From positions 85,220,721-85,284,720 of the forward strand of contig OX235263.1 in the NCBI GenBank assembly GCA_944472135.2: a DNA stretch of 64,000 bases. Direction: 5' to 3'. Under the pieces are notes generated by a model that saw nothing but the letters and a program-made list of their open reading frames with translations, was not told the origin of the DNA and searched no databases. Positions 1 to 12,544 of this stretch are shown here, piece by piece (the first letter of the stretch is position 1; every line of letters begins with the position of its first letter). The position numbers were made by a program, and so were the translations under genes. The DNA comes from Trichobilharzia regenti. Lineage: Eukaryota; Platyhelminthes; Trematoda; Strigeidida; Schistosomatidae.

Positions 1-1015
1 TTCACTCTTTTGTATTTCCAGTTGTAACGTTGAGTTTCAAGCTTGTTTTTTTACGGTGTGGAACCCTCGCCTACCCTCCGCCCCCTCAACTATCCTATTT
101 TACCAAGTGTACTACCTGCAAAGTCAAGTAATAGAACCTGGCTCAAGTGCGTAGTTGGAGAATATTATACAAGTGAACCACCCACATACTGCTTCATCTC
201 TTACTGGTGAAGAATCTCAAAAAAAAGATGGCAAACAGCAGTGGATAGTAGTCAGGATATTGCTCTCATAGGGGAGCAGCACCACCTACACGGCATTCAA
301 GTATATTTTAGCTAATGACTCAAAAATTAACACATCTGAAATAGAGAAACTAATATCTCTTTCACCCGTATACTAATAATATGATATAAGTGAAGACGAA
401 AAATAAAGGCAGGAAAATATGGATAGTGATAGGATTGAAAGTAGTATTCATTGAATTACTCAGTCTAGCAACCTATTAACTGAGCTACGATGCTCAACTG
501 TGTTACCAATCGGACTGTTATTAGACTCTCTGATCAACACGGTTAATACTCAGAAGTCCATTTCACATTAGAAGATTGTCTTTTTGTTCGAGGCATACTT
601 CAATACTCCTCTTTTTCCTTCAACAAAAACAAAAACAACAAAAATACTCATAGCAGAGGAAATTGGAAAGTATTTGGAAATGTCTACGTGATTATAGGTT
701 TGAGATTTATGTATATATTTCTGTTTGGATAATTAAAATGCAGTATGAATTATGGAGAGAAAATTTAGATAATCAGTCTAGTGATTTAATTAGACCCCCA
801 CCATCATCCATTACATCAGTAAGCCACCGTTTGTCAATCCAAGACCATCCCAGATTCTCTCATTAATAATTTATTGATCGGAAATTATTTTGTCCAGACT
901 AAAAGAGTATCCAAGATACTTCCTCACCATCCGTGCCACACAACCCACTTGTGCATCCAGCCCAGGTTTCTAAGTGTTTCTTATCTTTCCCTCTCCTTAT
1001 CTCCTTGATGTTGAC
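1..1015. other. No recognisable gene
   Basis: AT-rich sequence without a supportable coding region, RNA gene or recognised repeat. The short open frame at 663-866 has no recognisable domain. Confidence 0.5.
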
Positions 1016-1017
1016 GG

Positions 1018-1170
1018 CTACCAACAGTGGAATCCAGGATTCATACTTCTTCATATCTGGCTGCAGTTGTATTCCATGTGAATGATGGTATTCTCGCCAA
1101 GACTCGAACCATGAACCCATAGAACTATCCACTAGGGTCACAGCAGCCACCAGTTGTGTTAGGGGCATCA
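1018..1170 (-). mobile_element. H1 (Smalpha-type) element, degenerate
   Basis: On the minus strand this reads as a tRNA-like head followed by the Smalpha tail phrase (cctggattccactg) near 1035. The hammerhead core between them is no longer recognisable, so this is an old inactive copy. Confidence 0.6.
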
Positions 1171-1199
1171 CAACTAACCTTGTGGCCAGTTAGTGGGGT

Positions 1200-1490
1200 A
1201 CAGCAGATCGGGTGGGAGGACAAATACTAACCAGCCATGAAATTAGCTGGTGCCAGTCGCACTGTACCGTGAATTGGAAGAAGTTGGAGTTCATGGGCTG
1301 GCTGAATGGTAACCGGACGCTCCTGGGTTCAAATCCCTTTGTTGATTGAGTACTGGTGAAGCGTCCCAAACTAGGGTGACCAAACAGTTAGCTGCCAAGT
1401 ACTCTCAGGTGGTTTTCCAATAGTTCTTTAACCGATGTCAGCTCATGATGAAATCCTGTAATCAATCAAATCCATGTAAACCAACATTCG
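1200..1490 (+). mobile_element. H2 hammerhead SINE, degenerate
   Basis: Box B-like cctgggttcaaatccc lies near 1323-1338. It is followed by a decayed hammerhead (actggtgaagcgtccc near 1351-1366) and the conserved 3' end (gatgtcagctcatgatgaaa at about 1434-1453). The upstream part, from about 1200, matches sequence before another H2 copy at 54605. The GAAA of the core is lost. Confidence 0.7.
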
Positions 1491-1620
1491 AATAACCTGT
1501 TTTTTTTTCATTTATTCCCCTGTTCGAATATTTTGGAAAAGTTTGAAAAATCTGAGTTCTGCTAATGTCTATAATAGTTTAAAACAGACAATTAGCATGG
1601 TTGATCTATGTTAGCTTGGC

Positions 1621-1623
<3 letters not shown>

Positions 1624-1685
<62 letters not shown>
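1624..1685. repeat. (AT)n microsatellite
   Basis: About 60 bp of alternating TA, uninterrupted. Confidence 0.97.
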
Positions 1686-1688
<3 letters not shown>

Positions 1689-1694
1689 GAATAG

Positions 1695-1900
1695 ATCACG
1701 TAATGGTGGTCCGGGAGTAGATACCCGTCAGTTACACATGGGGCCCCAGGTTCGATTCCCTGCCGACACACTCCCAGACCACACATAACCGATAGTAAAC
1801 GCAGAAAAGAGGTAAGGCTGGACGTAGAAACATCGCAAATGGTGGTGAGACTTCAAAGCTGTAAGAAAATGAGACTTTACATTCCGTTTAGAACATGGGG
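1695..1900 (+). mobile_element. tRNA-headed SINE, divergent S1-like
   Basis: A box B-like caggttcgattccctgc is followed by the S1 phrase order: a cataaccgatagtaa-like segment, gaaaagaggtaagg, then a short tail. Too divergent to assign with certainty. Confidence 0.5.
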
Positions 1901-3266
1901 GATTTAAAAAGACGTAACGGTTGAATAAATGCAAACGGTATACAACACTCTACTGACTAGTTGTGTTGGAGGTTGGATGGCTCAAAGTAATCTGACTCTT
2001 CAGCTGAGATGTGATCCAAATGAACTGAAGGATCCCACTTAGTGTTAAAATCATATCGATCTGATTGTTTTGACAAGCAAAATTGTTTGGTGTGAGTACT
2101 CCTCAGTTACTCAAAGCAACCAATAGTACAGATTACTTATTACGTAATAATATATATTTTTCGTGAATAAGGATGTTACCTATTGATTTTTAACAGCTCT
2201 CTTCTGAGATTTTAAAGGTGGAACAAATTTCTCATACATCAGAAGATGAGGCACGCTTATTATGTGAAGGCTGACAATAATTTCCAGTTTTCTAGGTTGA
2301 AATAGGTTAGAAGAGGGTGGTAGGCATTTTTATCCGGAGCTCAGATGAGACATGATCTAACACATGTTGGGTCTGAAGTTAAAATATTCACCGACTGGAC
2401 TCTTTTTCAGTTACATGGATCACACATCGACGGCGTTGTTACTGTGTGTGTATGTGTGTGGAGTTTTTGAAAAATAAAAGGAAAGGAGGAAACAAATAAT
2501 AAAAAAAGCTGAACACAAATATCGCTTCAGTAAAGTTTGCTGTATCTACTTCCGTGTACAAAGGTGTAATTTTGAATTGTCATCGGATTCTACTAAATGA
2601 AGAGACAAACTCCAACAGACTCTACTAAATGGAATTTATTCAGCTGTCGAAATCTTGTTTTAATTAAATAAAACATGGGGCTTTAAGAAATCATGCAATT
2701 TCAGTCGTTATGGTGTTTTTTTGTTGTTGTTGTTGTTTATTTTACGCGGTGTGATTGGTAGTTTCAATCTTGTCTTTCTTTAGACTTACAGTTACTACTT
2801 TCACCTCTTCTTAATTATGTAGGGCAGTATTCCTGAACTTTTTAGGAAAGATTTCACACGAGTGGAGGTGAATTCTCCAAAAAAGTCTCGTCAATAAAAC
2901 ACAAGTTTCTCCTAATGTATTGTAAGTAGTGACTGTGAAACAGAACCACGTGTCATACTGAAGTTTAGATGCAATTGTGACCTTGTTTTTTTATTATTAC
3001 GTTTATCTAGTATATACTGTTTTATGCAAATTTGCTTGCTTTCTTGACAGCCATACAGATCACACAGTGTGATCTGAATAAGTCGGTTTCTAAGGGAAAT
3101 TTCATCACTTGAGTTGTGTACAGTCTAAATTGTGAATTTGATTCATCAGTACATTTTGATTTTTGAATGATTCTCTAAATGATATCGATTTTCGATAAAA
3201 TCTACATAAAACCAAAAATCCAAATTATCTTAATCAATAATTCAAACAACAACAAAAATTATGAAT
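1901..3266. other. No recognisable gene
   Basis: Low-GC sequence with short GT and TTG runs near 2440-2460 and 2720-2740. No coding region or known repeat could be supported. Confidence 0.5.
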
Positions 3267-3480
3267 GAGCATGGATGGTTCAGTGATAGAAATCTCTCTA
3301 ACCATCCACGTGGTCTGAGTTTGACTCCAGGATGACACACTTCTAAACCTTACCTAGCTGACAGTAAGCCCAGGAAAGAGAGAAGGTAAATGGCAGACGG
3401 ACGGGGGGAGGGGCAGGCATAGGGCTAGCAACTTCACACCAGGACCAATGAAACTTTGAAACTTGAAGCCCTATGATTCG
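3267..3480 (+). mobile_element. S1-like SINE, first of a tandem pair
   Basis: tRNA-like head (ggttcagtgatagaa; gagtttgactccagg) followed by the S1 body and ending in cttgaagccctatgattcgc. It directly abuts a second copy in the same orientation, and both end with the same unusual ttcgctcggat. Confidence 0.7.
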
Positions 3481-3708
3481 CTCGGATTGGTGGCACAGTG
3501 GTAGAATGCTGGCCAACCACGCCTCATGTGGTCCGGGTTTCGATCCCCGGCCATCGACACACTCCTTTACCTCACTAAGCCAGTCACAAACCCGTTAAAG
3601 AGGGGAGGTTGGTGGGCATGAGGCTAGCAACCCCATCTCGTAAAAGTAAACACCACTGGTACCTAAACTTCAAGCCTCTAGCTTGAAGCCCTATGTTTCG
3701 CTCGGATC
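3481..3708 (+). mobile_element. S1 SINE
   Basis: Well-preserved copy. Box A-like tggcacagtggtagaatg and box B-like ggtttcgatcccc form the tRNA-like head. The body reads ctcactaagccag, then a gaggggaggttgg segment, then gcatgaggctagcaacccc. The tail is cttgaagccctatg. The head implies an RNA polymerase III promoter; LINE-assisted mobilisation is inferred from the tail. Confidence 0.85.
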
Positions 3709-4849
3709 GCAAGAGATGATAATATTAATAATAATAATACTAATAACATCCATAGATTAAACCATTTCAGAGCATTCCATCAAAAATTAATTTACTCAAG
3801 AAATAAAACGGTAGGATAAAACACATGTTTAATTATAGAATTTTGAGTTCTAGGCGGCTTATGTATCCGTACGTCTTTTGTGTTTGTGTGTGCGTGCCTA
3901 TCTCAAATCGAGGCAGAAAGTGTATAAACCAGTTGTATTAAACCTTAATTATTAATCAATGACCTCTAAAGAATAAATAAACAAATAAATACAAACTATT
4001 GGGAAAATATTAATTTACATCAAAATATCAACCCGCATGTATATTATATATGTATGTGCATATATTGTTGTCATGGTAACAATCCTGCTCGTGACAACAA
4101 TCTTTTCTTATCCACACACACACACACACACAAATATTCAGTTTATTTAATTTAGGAAACAAACTATTAAATGCAGTAGAGTAAATAACACATGTAACAC
4201 CTTTTCTCTTCTTTTTGTTTTCATTCTCCTAATCGATAAAATACAATTCATTCTCCTGATTCGATTCTTGTAGTAATTATCCTTCTCAACATCATACAAC
4301 ATCTTCAATCACACTAACATTAATCAACAGAGATCAGTCCGTCACTAAGTTGAAGATTATCTTAGATTGTCCGACCAACAAATAAGAACCCTATCACACT
4401 GTTTCTTTCTTCCCTTATTCAGTGTGTAACTGAGGTGTGCGGGGTGGGTGGGCTGCTAGGTGGCTGGTTGGATGGTAGTGTTTGTCCCCTGTTCACATGA
4501 CAACTAGTTTGTAGTGAAATATAAGTGATTTCACCAAAGAATCAATATTGCTCGTGGATTTGATATTTTGGTCGGATTATGCATGAGTAAGTGTGTGCTG
4601 TTGAAGAGACCCGCCCCCCAAAAAAGGGATGAAGCAACAGCGAAGCTGTTGTTTTTTTTGCTTCTCAATGATTCTCTGAGTAATGTCAGTAAAGAGTAAT
4701 GTTTAACTTGTTAACATATGGCTTTCATTAGTAACACAGTGAATAAATAACCCCATGTAGACCGGTAGGTTCAACACCCACTAACAATCATTTCATAATA
4801 TACAGACGTGGGTTAATTGTCCTAGAATAGTATGGTTGTTAGATGTAAG
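3709..4849. other. No recognisable gene
   Basis: AT-rich sequence with a short CA run near 4113-4131. Nothing else recognised. Confidence 0.5.
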
Positions 4850-5945
4850 TCTAAAATTTAGGCACTATGGTAGAGTATAACTCCATTATAGATAAGATTT
4901 TATTCTGATATATCACACAGTGGTGTTATGCAGTAATGTTAACTGATGACCACGTTTCGAGCACAAATTATTACTACTCATAATCATATCAAGGTACTCA
5001 CTCACACAACTTTCTTGCTTCATTTATATACATGAGTGGAATTGATGATTAGACATTTGAATAAAAATCAATCACTGTGGGATAATGTACATTCAGAAAT
5101 AATAATAATATGAGTGTTATTGATCAATTACAATTAGATGGGAAATAAGACGGGTGTTTTTATAGTCACCATAATTAACTTGTTAGAATGTTGTGATGTG
5201 CTTGAATTGAAATATAATTTTGAGATTATTTATTATCCTCTTCTGATTTGACTGACTGACTGGTGGTAATAATATCTTCCATGCATATCTCCGGTATTTG
5301 CATTGAGTCATTTCTGTTGCATGTGGTGTGTTGGGTGTAGACTCGATGAACCAGGATTCACTAAGTAATCAATCTCTCTCTCTCCACCTACATAGATTAC
5401 TTCTTGGAATTTTAACCCTCTCCCACCATGCTATTGTGTGGTTGTGTGTTAATGCATGCATGTAGTACAATAGAGTGCTGAGCTTTTTTCTAAAATGCTT
5501 GTCTTCTCGGGTTAACCATTCTTATCTTACCCCTGACCTACTAGTTTGACCTATGTAGTTGACCTAACTCACAGTCGTCGCCAAGTATTTTATAAATTAT
5601 ATTATTTTGTCTAATTGGGTCAACCGACAGTGTCCTTTAGCCTACAGAGCTTTTCCCTGCCTGAGTGAGTTTGTAGGTTTAAATGCCACTCTTATTCCTG
5701 TTTTACTCAGCGTTTCAGATGTCCGCTCCTTATGTGGTATAACTGTAGATGCCTTATATTCTCTCTTATTTATGTTCTCGTCATTATTAGTTTCCCCACT
5801 ATTATTTTTATTTTCCTTTTGACCTTTTTGATATTTCTAATAAATTTTATAGGATAGTTGGTTATTTAACACCAACGCCTCTTCTGTCTGTTTCATTTCA
5901 TCGTTTAGGTCTTTTTTTGTGCTACTTAGTGCTATTACTGGGTTA
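4850..5945 (-). mobile_element. Penelope-like element fragment (PLE-A, copy 2)
   Basis: The minus strand is homologous to the PLE at 28.3-30.0 kb. It covers the linker between reverse transcriptase and endonuclease (GIRVAFKPTNSLR near 5660-5700), a decayed GIY-YIG region and the 3' untranslated part. The reading frame is broken several times. At 5751-5763 the sequence runs through, without insertion, the point where the other copy carries a 612-bp H2 element, so this copy acts as a paralogous empty site. Confidence 0.8.
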
Positions 5946-6299
5946 ATATTAATATAATATAATCAGTTAATATTACTCCACTGTTGTTAGGTGGTTGAAG
6001 GCAATCGGTAGGAGTCCCTCCTTATCTGAGCCAGTTTTCATGTTTGTTAGCAGTCGACAGCAAGGTGTATTTATAATCTTGAAGGAATTGATGTAGTCTG
6101 TTTTGAGGCTCAAATCCACATCACCTAGTTCTGTAGTCAACAAAGATACCACCAAGTTATTTGTCCTCAGGATTCACCTCCTCTAGGACTGCAGTGCATG
6201 CATTAATGTCATGCAGCTGCTAGTCCTCGGTAGTGCAATATATACTGAATTCTACCTGCAATTCAGTGTACACGGTGACTGATCGACCTCTGTTAGCAC
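5946..6299. other. Unassigned sequence between PLE and H3 copies
   Basis: An open frame at 5973-6155 on the minus strand (60 residues) has no recognisable domain. It may be more PLE-associated sequence, but I see no diagnostic motif. Confidence 0.4.
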
Positions 6300-6585
6300 C
6301 CAGTCACCAAGGTCTAGACACATGACACTAGTTGCTGTCCTATTAACCGATCAATTTATCCATCACAGTCCTATAGGAGGTCGACTATAGGCTGGAATAA
6401 CTAGCTCACCGGTAACGTCTCTGACTTCAGTACTCGATAATACGGCTTCAAATTCCAGAGGGATCATGGCTTCCTTGATGATTATAGATATGCCTTGTTA
6501 TGGAGTATGACAACAGGCACGAAACCGAGGTCTGTATAGATAAGCCATCTTGTCAATCACTTTCAACTATCGAAATATCAATTCA
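6300..6585 (+). mobile_element. H3 tRNA-like SINE with hammerhead remnant
   Basis: Homologous along its length to the copy at 48150-48420. Shared parts are gacacatgacactagttgc upstream, cagtccta, taacgtctctgacttca in the head, and a hammerhead 3' half (ggcacgaaac followed by gaggtc, near 6515-6532). The left half of the core (normally CTGANGA) reads as ggagtat here, so this copy should be inactive. Confidence 0.6.
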
Positions 6586-7925
6586 GAGTGCACCTTGATG
6601 ACGAGTCACCTGGCTTAATGAGCACATGATTTCACAATCAAATTATATTTGAAGATGAAATAGAAAAGTGGAATAATTTTCTGAAATTTGTCAATAAGAA
6701 TATATATATATATAAAATAGTATTTTGCATACACCTTTTGGTAGCCAATACACAGGAACACGCGAGAGAAAAGAGCTTCTATTATTACTAGACTTTCTAC
6801 AGATAGTCTATATCTGAGAGGTATTTACAAGTACAACCATCATCATTATTAGACACGGTCAAGGTCATCTGGAGATAGCCAGAGCATACATGGACCAGAA
6901 GCCAATTGCTATCAAACGACTATATTGTAAGCTATCAATACAGAGAAATAGTACAATGTACACTGGCATACATGATATTTCCAGATTGTTAGAATTGCTA
7001 AAGAAAAGCAGTGTAGTAATAAAATAACCTCATTTCCACAACTTTCAGATAGATGTAGAATATGATTTCATTTGGTGAAGATCTGATCGATTCTAATCAA
7101 TAAAATACTTCTTTTGGAAAAAGTAATTTCTTGACGATATGTACTACTTACTAAGAGATAATTAGTAGTTGGAGGCAACTACTGTTTGTTGACCAGACAG
7201 ACTGAAGTGATCCTCATGCTGGATAGTCGGTTTTTCTCTCTTTTTTTGGAGTTGATCTCATCAGTTGTAGTACACATTCACATTTGGACTCTAATCAGAC
7301 AGCTGGCTGTCCTCATGCTTTCATTGAAGAGTCTGATGTGTCATGTCACTCAAAGGTCTACTCAGTTCATGTTCTCAACATTTTTTTGTTGGACAATAGG
7401 CTGCCGGCTGAATGATTACATTCCAAACTTGTTTATTGATTGTCCTTTCTATGTGTCGATTTGATTTTTAGTCTAACTGAGTAAAAGAAGGTGTGCAGGC
7501 GGAGACTGATGGAAGTCTTCAGTGTTAGTGACACGGTATGACAAGTCTTTAGACTGTATAAGGCAAACGCTGACTGACCTGATATTAGTGTTTAAGCAAA
7601 GGAGTTCAGATTTTGGTCTACACTGGATTTCAGATTTTATTGATTTCAAGAGAGAGATATCATTGTGAGCTGACATCATTCATTGAAAACCCACTGGGAA
7701 GCGGGTAGTTGAACAGTTTCATACTAGTAGGAAACAATGGTGTCTAGAGTTTCCTGGTATTCACACACACATGCACACATAAATACAGACAGGCTGATAA
7801 ACTTATCACTACACAAGACTTTGAGTTATTTCTTGGTGAGACTTCTGACACACACGCACACACACAATTTAAAAATCTCTGTGATTACACACCGACATGT
7901 TGTGACCTTTTTTTCCTCCACCTTC
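6586..7925. other. No recognisable gene
   Basis: Several short open frames (7186-7464, 7737-7952) lack domains, and the second overlaps a CA-rich stretch and a SINE. No gene is supported. Confidence 0.5.
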
Positions 7926-8142
7926 CCAGTGGAACATAGGGCTCCAAGCTAGAGGCTTGAAGTTCCTGTAGCAGTGTTAATTTTTACCAGATTGGGTTGC
8001 TAGCCTCATGCCCAACCTTTCCGCTTTGACAGTCTCACTGTTGGCTTAGCGAGGTAAAGGAGTGCGGCGTCGGCTGGGGATCAAACCCCGGACCATGTGG
8101 ATGGTCGGCGAGCGTCCTAACCGCTGTGCAACCGAGGCACCA
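7926..8142 (-). mobile_element. S1 SINE
   Basis: Clear minus-strand copy. The tail reads ggaacatagggctccaagct, followed by the gctagcctcatgcccaacctt body, and the tRNA-like head (ggggatcaaaccccggacca; gctgtgcaaccgaggcacc). Confidence 0.85.
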
Positions 8143-8990
8143 TTGTGATCTAATACTACATTGAAACTCCTTTTGAATAAGTTCATCTTATACTTTCACG
8201 ACTGTCAAAGAAGGTAGTGGTTGAATAGATGGCGATATATCGTCTCTATCTCACTCTAACTCTTTCTTTCTGTCACCGTCAATAATTTCACTCGTTAAAA
8301 CTTCGCCATCTCACCAGTTGACTTACTTTGCCATAGCAATACCTTTTAAATTAACAGTCACTCTAAGTGTAATTGATGAAGTCTCTTCGAATAATTGAAG
8401 TTTTCTCAACGAATATGCATGGAAATATAGTCGTTCACTTACTTACTAACTCACTCGCTCACTGGTTTTACCCGGAAATCCAGCGATATCCAGTTGAAGA
8501 GTCTCATAGAGGGTGAAGCACGCGTTTCGTCTGCTTTCCACTGCTACTAATCACCATCAGCACAAATAATGCCAAATACACATTTAGCTTAACTTTTTTT
8601 GTAGAATTGTAAAAATCGATTACTGATGATTCTGTGGGAAGCAGATGGAGGATACTCACAATGACCTTGAGAATGAGAATGAGGAATAGCATAAATGCGT
8701 AGGGTATATTGATTCATTGAATTCATGTATTCCCTCCCCACCGCAAATATCAGTACTGTCAGTAATCATTAACTATATTGCTAATCATTGCTTATCAAAT
8801 GTGTCAATATCTTATCTCAATGATCTATTTACCCACCCATCTATCCCCTTTTTTCATCAATACTGTAATACATTTATTTTACTGTTCTATAAAAACATCA
8901 AAGTCTAATAGCTTTTAGGCAGATATATAAATTTATATCTGCAAATTACTGATTATGGCTCATACATGCATGAGTAATACTCACACGTGA

Positions 8991-8994
<4 letters not shown>
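8143..8994. other. No recognisable gene
   Basis: AT-rich sequence with no supported coding region or recognised repeat. Confidence 0.5.

Positions 8995-9045
<51 letters not shown>
8995..9045. repeat. (TA)n microsatellite
   Basis: About 50 bp of alternating TA. Confidence 0.97.
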
Positions 9046-9047
<2 letters not shown>

Positions 9048-9292
9048 CCACTTAGTCATAAAATACCTAAATTGATTAGATTTATACTACTTATGATACT
9101 AATAATCATTATCATTATGTGATTAGTAGTATTATTACTTTTATTATCAGCCTATTTAATCGGTATCAGTGATAATGTGCGTTTAGAGGGGGGTGGGGGA
9201 ATGAACGCTGGCTGTGTGAGACAGAATTTAATGACTCATCAAAATGTACCTAAACGATGAAAAGTTATAATGTACTTCGAAGTTATTTGTGT

Positions 9293-9400
9293 TGATGATG
9301 GCTAGAAGTGATAGATTCCAGAAAAACTGTATTTCGTCCTATTTGGGGCTCATCAATCGGATGTACTTGCATACCCTGGGGAGTGCGAGAGAGTGAGATT
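9293..9400 (-). mobile_element. H1 (Smalpha-type) hammerhead fragment
   Basis: Minus-strand hammerhead remnant. Stem II has loop CAAATA closed by GCCC/GGAC, and the GAAA strand is intact. The core reads TTGATGA instead of CTGATGA (position C3 changed), so cleavage is unlikely. Confidence 0.7.
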
Positions 9401-9724
9401 TGAAGCCAATTAGTTATTATTGTGTAGTTTTACCACTGAAATCGCAGCGACAAAATCTGTGTTAATTTGTGTATATTGGTGGACCCCACTTACCAGTTAA
9501 CACTAGTCAGATAACACCAAAATGAGATGTCAAGGCAACATTTTTAGCATTCATACTAAAGTCCAGCTGTTTGGTTAAACGCCTAGAATTCAAAAATTAG
9601 AAGAAAAAAATTACAATTGATACCCCCCCCCCATAGACAAAATGTGGTCGACTTAGTCGTCCGGTTAGCATTAATCAATAAATAAAATGTAATGAAAACT
9701 GGTGACTTCCTATACTTTTTTCCC

Positions 9725-9950
9725 AAGTGTAGTGGTAAGACGCTGATCCTCCCATGTACTGCGGCCAAGTGTTCGATTCCCAGTCGACGCAGTTTTAAAC
9801 CTTGCCATGGTTTAATAACCGATAATAAGCAGGTAAAAGAGGGGAAGTTGGAGGGCAGGGGGGGAAGAAGTATGAGGCTAACAATTTTACCTCATAAAAA
9901 ACCAATATGATCACAGCTAATGAAACTTTAGAACCCAAGGAATGAGAAAT
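9725..9950 (+). mobile_element. S1-like SINE, divergent
   Basis: Box A-like tgtagtggtaagacgctg and box B-like gtgttcgattcccagtcgac, followed by the S1 body (taaaagaggggaagttgg; gtatgaggctaacaa). Confidence 0.65.
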
Positions 9951-10909
9951 GTGCGTATAAACTACTCATAACAATCAACTGGTCAGTGAGATATACATAT
10001 GTCGGATGATTCATATTACTGATAAGACCATTATCATAACTGATTTCATTACTAATAGTCTCGACCTACACTGACATTAGAAATGACACTACACATCATT
10101 ACACGCTTTTATCAGAGGTTGACTGGAATGTTTATCATTGTGCTTGTGTGTGCATGTGTGTGTGTGTGTGCATGCATGCTCGCAGGCATAAACTATTCAT
10201 ATGTAGAATAATCAAGCGTAGGATTACTCTCTCGGTATTCTACTCTATTTTTCTTTGATATAACATTACGTAATTGAAATAAGTTAGTCATTTCACACAC
10301 ACGCCAACACCTATGGATGTCAAGTCATACGGTAACAGTCTACGCTGTCAACAATAAAATAATACTCATAATTAGTCGGTACTGATATCCATCTATTTTT
10401 GAGCATTCACATATGTTGTGTAAACGTGTGATCACACTTTATATAATCAGGTAATGTGTGACACACACTTGCCTGCTACCTCTCTCTCTCTAGCCTTCAT
10501 GTTTTACGAGGTGAGAAGTGGAGGAAGAGAGAGAGAGAGAGAGAGGGAGAGAGGGAGGGAAGTAAAAAGGAATAGTCGAATGAAAGCGCTGTGATGACAG
10601 TTAGAAATCAAAAAACCAACAAACAGACAAAGAGAATGACGACAATAATATTTTGTTTTGTTTTTCTCGTCACTAAGGTTGTCATTTTCGGATAACAAAC
10701 AATAACACTCTGATGATGGCAATGTGTTGTTACATCAGGATGAAAACTAGACAATAACAGGCCTGGTATTATCTCATTCTATCGATGACGGTTACCTTTT
10801 TATTTCAACCTTCTGTAAATATATATACATCTATAAATGCTAGAAACATAAATGTGATACTATTCATGGATTAATTGTAATGTAGATTTCATCAAAAACC
10901 AATACCGGC
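9951..10909. other. No recognisable gene; microsatellites
   Basis: GT run at about 10146-10170 and GA/GGA run at about 10527-10560. Nothing else was recognised. Confidence 0.5.
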
Positions 10910-11003
10910 TAGAGAGATTATTAAAAATGAGTAGGGAGCAGTGGAAACAACTGTTTCGTCCTAGTTTGGGTCTCTTCACTAAATATGAACTCATAGTCTA
11001 CGT
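10910..11003 (-). mobile_element. H2 hammerhead fragment
   Basis: Minus-strand remnant with the stem II loop region (cccaaactaggac) and GAAAC preserved. The core is GTGAAGA, so C3 is changed to G. Confidence 0.6.
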
Positions 11004-11004
11004 A

Positions 11005-11545
11005 GATCTGCTTCCTGGGGAAAGACATTTCTACCTTGAGTATGAAGACGATATCGTCTTACTGTGCGATAGCATGTAGGCTTACCAAATCTCACTTAAT
11101 CAGTTGGTAATCAATGTCTGTAGGTATGGTATGCTCTTTCCGCCGTCTAAGTGCAAAGTACTGTTACAAAACTGACAGGAGCCTCTACCTACTTTCACTC
11201 TTACGTATATATCGCTTGAAGTTGCCTATGAGTTCGTCTATTGGGTGAGATTTCCAATAGTATCATGAAAGCTAGGGTGGCATACGTCAACTTGAGTCAC
11301 CCCTGTCTCCGTCACGACGTTAGCCTGGCTGTCAGAGGTTGGGTAGATAATGCTTCGTTTCGTGCTGTCTTGCTCTACACCTGTGAAACATGGCCTCTCC
11401 GAGCTGAGGATGTTCAGTGACTCTGCATATGCGATCATCTCTGTCTCCTTAGGACTGCCTGCGTTCGATGGTACCATTGCTTGAGTAATTGCGAGGTATG
11501 ACAGCGTTTGTTTGAACACAGTGGAGATCACCACTCATTGACTGT
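11005..11545 (+). pseudogene. RTE-1 LINE reverse transcriptase fragment
   Basis: Frames read a reverse-transcriptase catalytic block (EYEDDIVLLCDS near 11039-11075), then PPSKCKVLLQN, then later segments (CLALHL... analogous to the LLYACETWPL motif). The copy is 5'-truncated just before the catalytic motif and broken by stops and frameshifts. It belongs to the same lineage as 39830-41075 and cannot encode a working enzyme. Confidence 0.75.
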
Positions 11546-11584
11546 CTTCATCTGAAAAGACCGATTTCGGTTCATGAGTATTCA

Positions 11585-11720
11585 ATGAGCTTGACCTCAT
11601 AACTTGAAGGTCCCGGGTTCGATCATGGATGGTTGAATGGTGAATGTGCACTTATGGAGAGTCCGAAATTGGGACAAAACGGCTATTTCCAATACTCTGT
11701 AGTATCGAATAATCTCTCTA
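11585..11720 (+). mobile_element. H2 hammerhead SINE fragment
   Basis: Box B-like tcccgggttcgatcatgg is followed by a decayed hammerhead (tggagagtccgaaattggga, then caaaacggct). Confidence 0.6.
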
Positions 11721-11839
11721 ACTGTTGCTGGTTCACGACAAAGTCTATAATCATACCAACAATGTATCCTCAATCTTTAAATATAAGTAAAGAGAGAGAG
11801 AGGGATTATAACAGAGAATACAGAAGTGATTGATTCGTA

Positions 11840-11945
11840 ACCAAATATAAAACATTTAGAGAACCATTGGAAACCTACATATAGAGTACTTGACACGCCT
11901 GTTTCCGCCTAGTTAAAGATGCACTCATAATCCAAAAGGCAAGTC
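11840..11945 (-). mobile_element. H2 fragment, degenerate
   Basis: The minus strand keeps ccaatggttctctaaatg and a weak hammerhead region. The core is lost. Confidence 0.45.
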
Positions 11946-12544
11946 TGTGGTCGATTAAGCCATTGAGAAGTAAACGAATGACCTGTCAGTGATTTCTAAG
12001 TTTTCTTTTAATTCACGGCAGTACCATCAAAGACCTCCTTTATGAGTTTTTTGTCATTTTAAGTACTTTACTACTACCGGGGAAGAGTGTATTCAAGGAG
12101 TTCAACCACAGTATAAGAGTATATTCAATTTTCACCGTAGGATAGGCTTAACTGAGAGTTCACTTCTCTTGAAAACCAATGGACATATCGGCATGGGTAA
12201 CTGAATGATAGAATACTTTCCAGAAACGTACGTGATCATATTTTGATTCCCCTCCACCCTCCTTGAGTCTGTCAGTCCATCGTCGTAAAAAAGACACTAG
12301 CACTAAAGGAATCATATATGTTTCACTTAGAAAGTACAAAATAAGAACTGGTAGTTCTTACTATATTTGAGAAGAAAATAATTGGTAAATAATTGAATTA
12401 TTAAGTATATTTTAGCACATTTTTTCTGAGACAAGAAAATATATTTCCAAAATTGAAAATGTTATCCAGTTTGACTTGAAAACGTTTGGTTATTTGTCAG
12501 ATAAATACACAAATTAAGCAATTTTTGTGTATTATGGTGTAAGA
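11946..12544. other. No recognisable gene
   Basis: A weak tRNA-SINE-like trace (ctgaatgatagaatac near 12200) is too decayed to call. Otherwise AT-rich. Confidence 0.4.

Noticed and set aside
5946..6160. Additional PLE coding sequence upstream of the PLE-A copy
   Set aside because: No PLE motif could be read in any minus-strand frame, so it is left unassigned.
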